Shown: positions 1 to 5,163 of the stretch, in pieces
Numbering within the stretch: the first letter of the stretch is position 1
How the letters are laid out: each line of letters begins with the position of its first letter
DNA from: Microcaldota archaeon
Lineage (GTDB): Archaea > Micrarchaeota > Micrarchaeia > Micrarchaeales > Micrarchaeaceae
Assembly (NCBI GenBank): GCA_021850375.1
Contig: JAJZLZ010000052.1
Span: 1-7,497 of the forward strand
Reading direction: 5' to 3'
DNA length: 7,497 nt
Program-made: the position numbers and the translations under genes
Notes under the pieces: generated by a model
The model's database searches: none
Seen by the model: only the letters and a program-made list of their open reading frames with translations
What the model was told of the DNA's origin: nothing

Positions 1-99
1 TAGCGCGTTTGGCACTGCTGTAAGCGTCAAAGAACCCGCATGAACAAACCCTGAAATCAAGACTAATAGAAAAGATACAATTAATACATAGTTCTTCAT
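1..99 (-). CDS. N-terminus of a secreted protein, gene runs off the left edge
   Basis: An open frame not closed by a stop runs from an ATG at 99 to base 1, giving 33 residues. They begin MKNYVLIVSF, continue with a hydrophobic stretch to about residue 20, and reach a likely signal peptidase site after VHA (residues 19-21); the mature part would start GSLTLT. This is a textbook signal peptide: a short basic N-region, a hydrophobic core and a small residue before the cut. A TATA-like AT box on the same strand (about 121-132) is centred some 28 bases before the ATG, which suits a leaderless or short-leader archaeal mRNA. The mature protein lies outside the window, so no function can be given. 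The reading frame and signal peptide are seen directly; export is inferred. Confidence 0.62.
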   Translation of the reverse strand, partial: MKNYVLIVSFLLVLISGFVHAGSLTLTAVPNAL

Positions 100-120
100 A
101 TCAACCACAATTTTTCGGCC

Positions 121-132
121 ACAATATTATTT
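121..132 (-). promoter_or_regulatory. Likely TATA box of the secreted-protein gene
   Basis: On the minus strand this reads AAATAATATTGT, centred about 28 bases upstream of the ATG at 99. That is the spacing expected if transcription begins at or next to the start codon. A second AT-rich candidate (TTATAAAA-like, about 151-161) lies farther up. Assigned by composition and position only. Confidence 0.4.
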
Positions 133-262
133 GTGTTTGTATGGATATGTTTTTATAACTATGTTATACTTTTTGCTTAAATTGAGGGGCTTGAAAATCT
201 TTAAACCCCTACACTTTTGCTAATGTGAAAGTTTTGAATCTTTTTGCATCGATACAGATCGT

Positions 263-328
263 GGCGGACCGGTTGCAACGACCTGTTTGCAGAAGTAGAC
301 GTCTACAAACGTTAGCAAAGCTGCCGCC
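263..328. repeat. Nested inverted repeat around a 12-base palindrome
   Basis: The centre (295-306) is a perfect palindrome, GTAGACGTCTAC. Outside it, TTTGC (286-290) faces GCAAA (314-318), and GGCGG (263-267) faces CCGCC (324-328). Three nested levels thus share one axis, with unequal spacer lengths. It could be a transposon end, a protein-binding site or a small structured RNA. No T-run follows on either strand, which argues against a simple terminator. The repeats are seen directly; the role is unknown. Confidence 0.5.
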
Positions 329-453
329 TTTCTAAGACAGACATTGCGGATTTTCAAATGGAAATAGTATCCAAAATAAAGAATATAACATTGACATTCG
401 TTAGTGGCGCAAATCTGGTTTCAAGAAAGTTCGGCCATTAGTATCAAAATAGA

Positions 454-944
454 ATGATGCATGCAAAACATATTGCCGCAGTCTCAATAGGTTCGATATT
501 TAGATGCATTGATGCAGAACTTCCTGGTGAACTGAAGAACAGAAGATTGCTGAGAGCGCGGGGGTACAAAAATATTCTCCATAGTTTAATATACTTCAAA
601 GTGCGGAAAGAAATCTAAAAGAGAAGATCTAAAAAGTTGCAGAGTTGATTATACAAAGTATATACAATAAACGATTTGTCTTGGTAGTTGAGATAGACAG
701 TGCCTTCATTTCAAACTACTTTGAGAAGGATACAGATGCAGCATGGGGTTTGGGTCATTACAAATCATCGAAACCAAAGGACAAAAATTATAGAAAGCAT
801 GGTAGAATTAAAAGATTCTTATTTCTCTTATTTCTGTTGAATATAGAACTCAATTTTCTTAACATAAGAGTCAAAGGACTGCAAAGATTTATTGCCCACG
901 CCTTTGGTTGCATGTTGGGCTATCTTCTCAAGTATGTTATTTGA
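454..944 (+). pseudogene. Decayed, internally deleted DDE (IS4/IS5-like) transposase
   Basis: Two blocks in different frames together look like one transposase. Block one (454-618, 54 residues) contains IFRCIDAELPGELKNRRLLR, like the N-terminal region of archaeal IS4/IS5-type transposases, and ends at a TAA. Block two (645-944, 99 residues, TTG start) has VVEIDSAFISNYF followed by DTDAAWG, resembling the first catalytic-Asp region and the DPDAxWG motif, with D18 as the candidate Asp. Its tail, ELNFLNIRVKGLQRF (candidate catalytic Glu at residue 68), resembles the C-terminal part of the same families. Intact relatives are usually about 300 residues or more and carry a second catalytic Asp between these regions. 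That section is missing, so a large internal deletion is inferred besides the frame break at 616-645. Almost certainly inactive. The family call rests on motif resemblance, not a search. Confidence 0.55.
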
Positions 945-1017
945 TCAGTAGCTAACAGACATACGCTGTTGAGTTAGCCGAAGGCAACCACAAATGATTG
1001 TTTTTGATGTAAAAACC

Positions 1018-1049
1018 TTTAATTTTCAGTTTTCAACTGGAAGATTAAA
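1018..1049. repeat. Strong 14-bp hairpin with a 3-base loop
   Basis: The arm 1018-1031 (TTTAATTTTCAGTT) pairs with 1035-1049 (AACTGGAAGATTAAA) across a TTC loop. There is one bulged G and one G-T pair. It is far stronger than its surroundings. No T-run immediately follows, so it is not an obvious terminator; a decayed insertion-sequence end is one possibility. Confidence 0.55.
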
Positions 1050-1250
1050 ACAGTAAAATACCATACAAGATTATCTATTTTTGAGTATTTGAAGTTACAG
1101 AGCAAGATATTCAACTACCGCTATCTTATGCGAAAATATTAGGTACTATAACTTTGTTACTGTTGGCATAGCCGTAGGTTTTTATGTCATTTGTAGAATT
1201 ATAAATCAAGGATATTTGCCAAAAATTCATCTGCGCCTGCGGGAGCCGTT

Positions 1251-1341
1251 AGAAAGTTATATATTAGAAATGTTATATATAAATAAATGAAATCCTAATA
1301 GAAAAATAAAACTTTAACAATATGTACTAGAAATTATATAT
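1251..1341 (+). repeat. Three copies of AGAAA(n)TTATATAT
   Basis: Copies are AGAAAGTTATATAT at 1251-1264, AGAAATGTTATATAT at 1266-1280 and AGAAATTATATAT at 1329-1341. The first two are almost adjacent; the third lies about 50 bases on. In an AT-rich spacer such repeats can arise by chance or slippage. They could also be regulator sites or alternative TATA elements upstream of the gene at 1447. Confidence 0.35.
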
Positions 1342-1423
1342 CCTTTAGGATGAAATTATTTCACAGGATACAGCATGAGTACTGCACGTTATTAGAACGT
1401 ACAAAAACTAAGGGATTTGTAGA

Positions 1424-1434
1424 TAAATTTAAAA
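1424..1434 (+). promoter_or_regulatory. Candidate TATA box for the dehydrogenase gene
   Basis: The AT-only stretch TAAATTTAAAA is centred about 18 bases before the ATG at 1447. That is slightly closer than the ideal 25 or so, which makes it a weaker candidate. A poor Shine-Dalgarno-like GTTGAT lies 4 bases before the ATG. Confidence 0.3.
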
Positions 1435-1446
1435 TCAGTTGATTTT

Positions 1447-2406
1447 ATGGCAGCAAATAAACAAATTGGCATTGTTGGAGCAGGAGATATGGGCAGCAAA
1501 ATGGCCGAGATGCTGCACAAAAACAGCTATTTGGTTGTTTTATATAACCGAACAGAATCTAAATTGACCAAATTTAAAGATAGAGGCGGCTTTGAAGTTT
1601 CAACGAGCCTTGAAGACTTTACAAAAAAGCTCAGAATAGATGCCAAGCCAATTACCGTATTGATGATGATTGCGCCAGATGCCGAAACGGCAGATACTGT
1701 GCGGCAACTATCTGATATACTATTAAAAGGAGACATATTAATTGAGGGATCAAATTCAACAGCAAATTATTCTATGGCCAATGCGATCGCTTTAGAATCA
1801 AAAGAGATTAACTACCTGAAAATGGCATATGCTGGAGGGCCAAATGACGTACTAAGAGCCGGAACTCCAAGCGGCGCAGCAATATACATATCAGGTAATA
1901 AGAGAGTATTTAGCCAAGTTGAAGAGGTATTTAAATCGCTTTGCGGTGCAATTAGCAGTGATGAAAGAGGGACAATCAATTATCGCTATGGCTATGTTGG
2001 TGCATTGGGTGCGGCGGAAGCGGCAAAGGCAATTCATAACATATCAGCATATGCAAAATGGGTCATAGATTCCGAAACCGCAGAGCTGGTTTTCGCAACT
2101 CAAAAGAGCCAGCCGCAGGCAAATATAGATTCTAACGAAATGCTGAGATTGCTTTCACAGAGCCCTCCAATAACTTCGGGTTTTATGGAATCTATATTAA
2201 GAGCCCAAAATGAAGGCAAACTTAAAGAGGATGCTGATGCAAGCCCGCCAAAGCTTTCAGATCAGGTAGTATTTGGAGTTAAGCAGGCTCAGGAAATGGG
2301 TGTGCAGCTTTCAGGGACAAGAGCGGTACTTGATAACTACTCTAAGCTATCGCTTCGTACCAATCAGATATATAAGGCGGCAAAGAAAGTTCTTACCGGT
2401 CATTGA
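1447..2406 (+). CDS. 6-phosphogluconate dehydrogenase-like NAD(P)-dependent oxidoreductase
   Basis: This 319-residue cytoplasmic enzyme belongs to the beta-hydroxyacid dehydrogenase superfamily (6-phosphogluconate, 3-hydroxyisobutyrate and related dehydrogenases). Residues 5-35 form the start of a Rossmann fold with the dinucleotide motif GAGDMG (11-16). The NRT at 34-36 ends strand two and hints at NADP+. GDILIEGSNS (95-104) matches the family's GDxxIDGGNS block. The second half is all-helical and carries K194-A-I-H197-N198, matching the KxxHN catalytic signature. The length suits the short ~300-residue 6PGDH-like group rather than the ~470-residue classical Gnd. Two things are odd. The Glu that follows the catalytic Lys by seven residues in true 6PGDH is Ala201 here, and the usual substrate-loop sequence is replaced by AGGPNDVLRAGTPSG (129-143). 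The substrate is therefore unlikely to be 6-phosphogluconate. The gene stands alone and no partner suggests a pathway. Confidence 0.82.
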   Translation: MAANKQIGIVGAGDMGSKMAEMLHKNSYLVVLYNRTESKLTKFKDRGGFEVSTSLEDFTKKLRIDAKPITVLMMIAPDAETADTVRQLSDILLKGDILIEGSNSTANYSMANAIALESKEINYLKMAYAGGPNDVLRAGTPSGAAIYISGNKRVFSQVEEVFKSLCGAISSDERGTINYRYGYVGALGAAEAAKAIHNISAYAKWVIDSETAELVFATQKSQPQANIDSNEMLRLLSQSPPITSGFMESILRAQNEGKLKEDADASPPKLSDQVVFGVKQAQEMGVQLSGTRAVLDNYSKLSLRTNQIYKAAKKVLTGH

Positions 2407-2539
2407 GCGCAAAGTTATCTGTAAAAACGTAAATAAAGTAGATTTTTTAACATAGAACTTCAACATAAGGCTAAAAAACACAGCTAAGGCATTATTTAAA
2501 AGGTAGGGTTAAATTCGAGCATCACAGTTAAGTATAATG
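2407..2539. other. Short AT-rich spacer with a TATA-like box
   Basis: No gene is seen. An ATTATTTAAAAGG-like stretch (about 2490-2503) would place a rightward transcript start near 2515-2530, just before the stem-loop array at 2540. This is the only visible hint that the array could be transcribed on the plus strand. Confidence 0.3.
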
Positions 2540-2662
2540 CAATCAACCCCCCATCTAAAAAGGGATTGCCCAAGGCCAATTGGCGGCTTAGGTCACTGAC
2601 CGACGAAGCAAAGGCTTCTTATCTGCGGTTCGCTTTCATCCCACCGCTAAAAAGTGTGGGAT
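2540..2662 (-). mobile_element. Stem-loop array with an IS200/IS605-type right-end-like hairpin
   Basis: Successive hairpins fill this stretch. They are CAATC(AA)CC facing GGGATTG (2540-2568), AAGGCC-AATT-GGC(GG)CTT (2572-2589), GGTCA-C-TGACC (2591-2601), GAAGC-AAAG-GCTTC (2605-2618), and a 7-bp stem ATCCCAC/GTGGGAT with an 11-base loop (2638-2662). The last resembles the right-end hairpin of the TnpB element at 7213-7233: same CCCAC/GTGGG core, same 11-base loop, and on the minus strand the lead-in AGAGGGAAAT compares with AGAGGAAG there. I infer a relic or non-autonomous IS200/IS605-type end, or an orphan omega-RNA-like locus. Against this, the other hairpins lie beyond the right-end hairpin rather than on its tnpB side, and no tnpB remnant was recognised to the right. 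Confidence 0.38.
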
Positions 2663-2765
2663 TTCCCTCTTACGTCGTTAATCTCTTCTGCCACAAAATA
2701 ATGTGCTATTATTCATCGTCACGTTATAACGTTGGATATTCCGACTTTCATTATTGCAAGTGGCG
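2663..2765. other. Gap between the stem-loop array and the methyltransferase, with a palindrome
   Basis: The main visible structure is a perfect 12-base palindrome, ACGTTATAACGT, at 2721-2732. If the array is an IS200/IS605 relic in minus orientation, this is the place to look for a left-end hairpin. A minus-strand frame containing CNNESRNIQ at about 2730-2756 was inspected for a TnpB zinc ribbon and does not fit well. Confidence 0.3.
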
Positions 2766-3497
2766 TTAGTCTGAACCCGATTTGACTCCTACAAAAAGCC
2801 CTCTCAGTCCGTCAAGTGATTTTCTTTTTAAAAACCTAGCTTTAAACCCAGCATCTTTCATTAGTTTTAATGTCCTTTGCGTTTCAAACATACCTAATTC
2901 TTCTACGCTAACAAAATGCTTGACATCTTTATCTTTCTCTGCGATTAAGTAATGCATCCTCATTATAGAGACACCACACTTTGCCTTTGAAACATTAACT
3001 CTTGCTATTTTTATATTCTTATCTTGATAAACTGTTAGATGCGGCACCCCTATTTTATACGCAGCTTTAGTAAACCAAGGTTCTATCAAAACAACTCCAC
3101 CCGTTTTCAAGTGTTTAGAAAAATTATCCAAGGTTTTTCCTAAATTCTCGTAGGTTTTTACATAGCCAATTGAACTAAATAAGCATGTTATTATATCGTA
3201 TCTCTCATTAATTTTAAAATTAATCATATTCCCTTTTATAAACCTAATATCTGGAAATTTCTTCCGTGCGATATTCAGCATCTCTTCATTTAGGTCAATG
3301 CCTGTGCAAGAAAACTTACTTCTCATATTTTCTAAATGCTTTCCTGTTCCGCAAGCCACTTCTAGAAGAGAATTGCCACCACTCTTTTTGTATTCCAAGA
3401 TCACTTGCTTTATCATCTTAGATTCATTTTTATAATTTTTCCAAGAATAAATTAAATCATAATACTTTGCTAGATCTCCATACATTGAATTTACCAT
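2766..3497 (-). CDS. SAM-dependent methyltransferase, TylM1/DesVI-like
   Basis: A 243-residue class I methyltransferase. YGDLAKYYDLIYSWKNY (6-22) is the typical opening of the TylM1/DesVI group, which N,N-dimethylates the amino group of dTDP-3-amino-deoxysugars. Motif I is LLEVACGTGKH (44-54), and the acidic SAM-ribose residue is D68 in GIDLNEEML. CLFSSIGYVKT (about 109-119), a hydrophobic strand ending in IEPWF, and the terminal LRGLFVGV all match that group closely. The usual GDM of motif III is GNM (89-91). Start: GGTGA at 3506-3510 lies 8 bases before the ATG at 3497 and decides for it over the ATG at 3485. The gene begins three bases after the stop of the HicB-like gene, so the two are probably one transcript. 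No sugar-nucleotide biosynthesis genes adjoin it, so the substrate is open. The gene is visibly more AT-rich than the genes to its right. Confidence 0.85.
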   Translation of the reverse strand: MVNSMYGDLAKYYDLIYSWKNYKNESKMIKQVILEYKKSGGNSLLEVACGTGKHLENMRSKFSCTGIDLNEEMLNIARKKFPDIRFIKGNMINFKINERYDIITCLFSSIGYVKTYENLGKTLDNFSKHLKTGGVVLIEPWFTKAAYKIGVPHLTVYQDKNIKIARVNVSKAKCGVSIMRMHYLIAEKDKDVKHFVSVEELGMFETQRTLKLMKDAGFKARFLKRKSLDGLRGLFVGVKSGSD

Positions 3498-3500
3498 AAC

Positions 3501-3650
3501 CTAATTCACCAACTTGTTAAATTCTTCTACACTTACGTCTGCTTTGCGCATTTTACCCTCAGTAGCACAACATGGAAGGTATATCATCTTGGCTACATAC
3601 ATTCCGTTCTCATCTCGTTCTATCATTACGCTATACGTTATTCTTTCCAT
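3501..3650 (-). CDS. Short orphan HicB-like protein
   Basis: A 49-residue product. Residues 3-32 (RITYSVMIERDENGMYVAKM, then IYLPCCATEG) follow the HicB pattern of a first strand, a short acidic turn (DENG), YVA, then LPxCxTxG. HicB proteins are antitoxins of type II HicAB pairs or free-standing members of that fold. After G32-K33 the sequence (MRKADVSVEEFNKLVN) leaves the family, where a GKTxxEAxxN helix would be expected, and stops early. No HicA-like toxin lies beside it, so this is a truncated or diverged orphan. Start: the ATG at 3650 is preferred because a TATA-like box (3671-3680) is centred about 25 bases upstream. A longer frame reaching 3728 would enter the tRNA gene. It precedes and is likely co-transcribed with the methyltransferase. 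HicB resemblance is by eye and moderate. Confidence 0.55.
   Translation of the reverse strand: MERITYSVMIERDENGMYVAKMIYLPCCATEGKMRKADVSVEEFNKLVN
3506..3510 (-). promoter_or_regulatory. Shine-Dalgarno site of the methyltransferase gene
   Basis: GGTGA on the minus strand, 8 bases upstream of the ATG at 3497, is a perfect match to the archaeal 16S tail. It overlaps the last codons of the HicB-like gene, as expected for the second gene of an operon, and is the best ribosome-binding site in the window. Confidence 0.65.
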
Positions 3651-3670
3651 AATAATATTGTGCACGTTAA

Positions 3671-3680
3671 GAATATATAT
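3671..3680 (-). promoter_or_regulatory. Likely TATA box of the HicB-like/methyltransferase unit
   Basis: ATATATATTC on the minus strand is centred about 25 bases before the ATG at 3650, suiting a leaderless transcript. It lies about 40 bases past the mature 3' end of the tRNA, so tRNA transcription could also run toward this unit. Confidence 0.45.
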
Positions 3681-3719
3681 CTCCTCTATGGAACCCACCT
3701 TGCAGCAACAAAATAATTT

Positions 3720-3794
3720 TGCTCCCACCGGGATTTGAACCCGGGTCGCTGGGTTGAAAGCCCAGTGTCCTTGGCCGGACTAGACGATAGGAGC
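3720..3794 (-). tRNA. tRNA-Glu (anticodon UUC)
   Basis: The minus strand folds as a complete 75-base cloverleaf. The acceptor GCTCCTA pairs with TGGGAGC, with discriminator A at 3720. The D-stem is GTCT/GGAC, the anticodon stem CTGGG/CCCAG holds loop CTTTCAA (anticodon TTC), the variable loop is 4 bases, and the T-stem CCGGG/CCCGG holds loop TTCAAAT. The anticodon reads GAA and GAG codons, so this is glutamate. The CCA tail is not encoded (AAA follows) and must be added by the nucleotidyltransferase. No intron is seen. A T-rich stretch just after the gene may end transcription. The TATA-like box on this strand is at about 3821-3830, 32 bases from the mature 5' end. Confidence 0.95.
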
Positions 3795-3820
3795 AAGCAT
3801 TATATTCTTTTCTTGCATTA

Positions 3821-3830
3821 TCTTATAAAT
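3821..3830 (-). promoter_or_regulatory. TATA box of tRNA-Glu, possibly shared with dcd
   Basis: The core TTATAA is self-complementary. Leftward, its centre is about 32 bases from the mature tRNA 5' end, which leaves a short trimmed leader. Rightward, it is only about 18 bases from the dcd ATG, closer than ideal. A second AT box (TTATATT, about 3800-3806) might serve dcd with a short untranslated leader. Service to the tRNA is more secure than to dcd. Confidence 0.45.
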
Positions 3831-3843
3831 TACTAGTGGTTTG

Positions 3844-4383
3844 ATGATACTTTCAGATTTTGACTTAATGCACATAATAAATAGCAAGCGCATGGTTATA
3901 GAACCGTTTAGCGAGGAGATCGTTAGGGAAAACGGAATAGACTTCAGGCTCGCCCCGGAGATGGGCAGGCACAGACAGATGGGGCCGGATTTTGTTATGG
4001 ACCCATCAAATGAACAGGTAATAAACTCATCTTATGAGATACAAAAGAATCTGGACACTTTGCTAATCGGCCCAAAAGAGCAGGTGCTCTTTACGACAAA
4101 TGAGCACATAACAGTGCCGGATGATGTCGCCGGCATGGTTGAGCTTAGAAGCACATGGGCAAGGCATGGGCTTTCAATGCCACCGACAATAATAGATGCG
4201 GGATTTTCAGGAACGGTAACGCTTGAGGTTATAAACAACGCCCCGTATAAAATTGCAATAAAGCCTATGTCTAGATTTGCACACGTCATATTCATAAAAA
4301 CCAGCAGCAGGGTTGACAAGGCATACGGAGGAGCATATTTTGGGCAAAGGGGAGTAAAGCTGCCAAAGCCTATAACGGATTAG
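3844..4383 (+). CDS. dcd: dCTP deaminase
   Basis: This 179-residue enzyme converts dCTP to dUTP for thymidylate synthesis; some archaeal members also hydrolyse dUTP to dUMP. The N-terminus MILSDFDL and the block EPFSEEIVRENGIDFRL (20-36) are the standard Dcd opening. R102-STWARHG is the trimer-interface/phosphate-binding motif. IDAGF (117-121) and TLE at 126-128 carry the catalytic glutamate, E128. The tail YGGAYFGQRG matches the flexible YxGQRG end that closes over the nucleotide. The length fits the family (about 170-200). The ATG at 3844 is chosen over the TTG just before it because MILSD is the conserved start. Whether it is mono- or bifunctional cannot be settled by reading. The nucleotidyltransferase gene follows after 33 bases on the same strand and may be co-transcribed. 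Confidence 0.93.
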   Translation: MILSDFDLMHIINSKRMVIEPFSEEIVRENGIDFRLAPEMGRHRQMGPDFVMDPSNEQVINSSYEIQKNLDTLLIGPKEQVLFTTNEHITVPDDVAGMVELRSTWARHGLSMPPTIIDAGFSGTVTLEVINNAPYKIAIKPMSRFAHVIFIKTSSRVDKAYGGAYFGQRGVKLPKPITD

Positions 4384-4416
4384 TAATGCATGCTCTTTGC
4401 GCATTTGATGATCTAA

Positions 4417-5112
4417 ATGAAAGCGGTTCTAATAGTTGGAGGGGAGGGCAAGAGGCTGCGCCCGCTGACCGATTCGGTGCCAAAGGCATTGGTCGAGATA
4501 AATAATAGGGCGCTAATAGACTATGTTATAGATCCATTCAAACGCGCAGGCGTTGACTCTTATGTCTTATTGTGCGGATATAAAAATGAGGACTTAATTA
4601 GGCACTTCTCATTTGGATATGATTGGGCTACCATTGATTTTTCGATGGAGGATAAGCCGCTTGGAACAGGAGGCTCGATAAAGGCCGCAGAAAATATGAT
4701 AGGCAAGGAGGATTTTTACCTAGCAAACGGGGATATAATAACAAATATTGACGTCTCAAAGCTCTCAAATCCAAAAGGGAGCGTTGTGGACCTCTCTGTA
4801 ATAGAGATGAAATCGCCCTTTGGCGTTGTAAATGCAAAACCCGACGGGAGCGTTATGGGCTTTTCAGAAAAGCCGGTTCTTGATAATGTATGGACAAGTA
4901 TGGGATTTTACAGGGTGACGCATGAATTATTTGATTATTTGCCGGATGTGGGAAGCATAGAGACAGTCGCATTTGCAAACCTCTCAAGGCAGTCAAAGAT
5001 AACCTGCAAGAGGTTTTCAAGAAAGGACGGGATTTATTGGTTCCCGATTGACACGATAAAGGCAAAGGAAGAAGCAGAGGCAGAGCTCATTTCACATAAT
5101 ACGGATATTTAG
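4417..5112 (+). CDS. Sugar-1-phosphate nucleotidyltransferase (NTP-transferase family)
   Basis: A 231-residue GT-A-like enzyme that couples an NTP to a sugar-1-phosphate, giving an NDP-sugar and pyrophosphate. VGGEGKRLRPLT (7-18) and PKALVEI (22-28) are the NTP-binding signature. PLGTGGSI (81-88) recognises the base, NGD (104-106) carries the metal-binding Asp, FSEKP (about residues 149-153) contacts the sugar phosphate, and WFPIDT (208-213) supplies the second metal ligand in the usual place. It ends there, with no left-handed beta-helix or acetyltransferase domain, unlike GlmU or many archaeal bifunctional enzymes. That leaves mannose-1-phosphate guanylyltransferase, glucose-1-phosphate thymidylyl/uridylyltransferase or a similar activity open. 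NDP-sugars from such an enzyme could feed N-glycan building, relevant to the sequon-rich protein downstream, but that link is speculative. A start at 4417 places the glycine loop at the proper distance from the N-terminus. Confidence 0.9.
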   Translation: MKAVLIVGGEGKRLRPLTDSVPKALVEINNRALIDYVIDPFKRAGVDSYVLLCGYKNEDLIRHFSFGYDWATIDFSMEDKPLGTGGSIKAAENMIGKEDFYLANGDIITNIDVSKLSNPKGSVVDLSVIEMKSPFGVVNAKPDGSVMGFSEKPVLDNVWTSMGFYRVTHELFDYLPDVGSIETVAFANLSRQSKITCKRFSRKDGIYWFPIDTIKAKEEAEAELISHNTDI

Positions 5113-5121
5113 CCAAACTTC

Positions 5122-5133
5122 ATATTTATTATA
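5122..5133 (+). promoter_or_regulatory. Candidate TATA box for the PH-like/zinc-ribbon gene
   Basis: ATATTTATTATA begins 9 bases after the stop of the nucleotidyltransferase gene. It is centred about 22 bases before the in-frame TTG at 5149 and 37 before the ATG at 5164. It implies this gene has its own promoter. Confidence 0.4.
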
Positions 5134-5163
5134 GCTTGCCATGCCAAATTGCTTAATGATGAA

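Larger units (their letters stand above)
100..453. other. Gene-free spacer with a nested inverted repeat
   Basis: No convincing coding frame is visible here. The spacer holds the promoter of the leftward secreted-protein gene. It also has an inverted pair AGGGG/CCCCT at about 185-210 enclosing an AT-rich loop, and a larger nested inverted repeat at 263-328 (listed separately). The rest resembles decayed sequence leading into the transposase remnant at 454. Confidence 0.5.
945..1446. other. AT-rich gene-free spacer upstream of the dehydrogenase
   Basis: I see no gene in these 500 bases; frames are short and full of stops. Visible structure comprises an inverted pair GCTAAC/GTTAGC near 951-978, a long hairpin at 1018-1049, three copies of an AGAAA(n)TTATATAT motif at 1251-1341, a small hairpin ATCC-TTTA-GGAT near 1340-1351, and the inverted pair ACGTT/AACGT at 1386-1400. 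The stretch nearest 1447 holds the probable promoter of the dehydrogenase. The left part may be remains of the same mobile element as the transposase fragment. Confidence 0.45.

Noticed and set aside
1251..1341. CRISPR-like array
   Set aside because: Only three short AT-rich repeats with uneven spacing (1 and about 48 bases) and no cas genes nearby.
2640..2680. RNase P RNA-like GAGGGAAATCCC motif on the minus strand
   Set aside because: It differs from the conserved GAGGAAAGUCC, and the other conserved RNase P RNA segments are missing; the region is too short.
2700..2765. TnpB zinc-ribbon relic on the minus strand
   Set aside because: The frame has only loosely placed cysteines and no DRDxNA motif; not enough to call a pseudogene.
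2566..2769. 67-codon plus-strand frame over the stem-loop array
   Set aside because: It begins inside a hairpin, has no ribosome site or promoter at the right distance, resembles no protein, and its codons are dictated by the inverted repeats.
3501..3728. Longer start for the HicB-like protein at 3728
   Set aside because: It would begin inside the tRNA-Glu gene; the extra residues are not HicB-like, and the TATA-like box fits the ATG at 3650.
3514..3738. Plus-strand frame opposite the HicB-like gene
   Set aside because: Antisense shadow that runs into the tRNA gene, with no promoter or recognisable motif.
4032..4404. Two minus-strand frames opposite dcd
   Set aside because: dcd is certain by its motifs; these are complements of its codons and show no family features.
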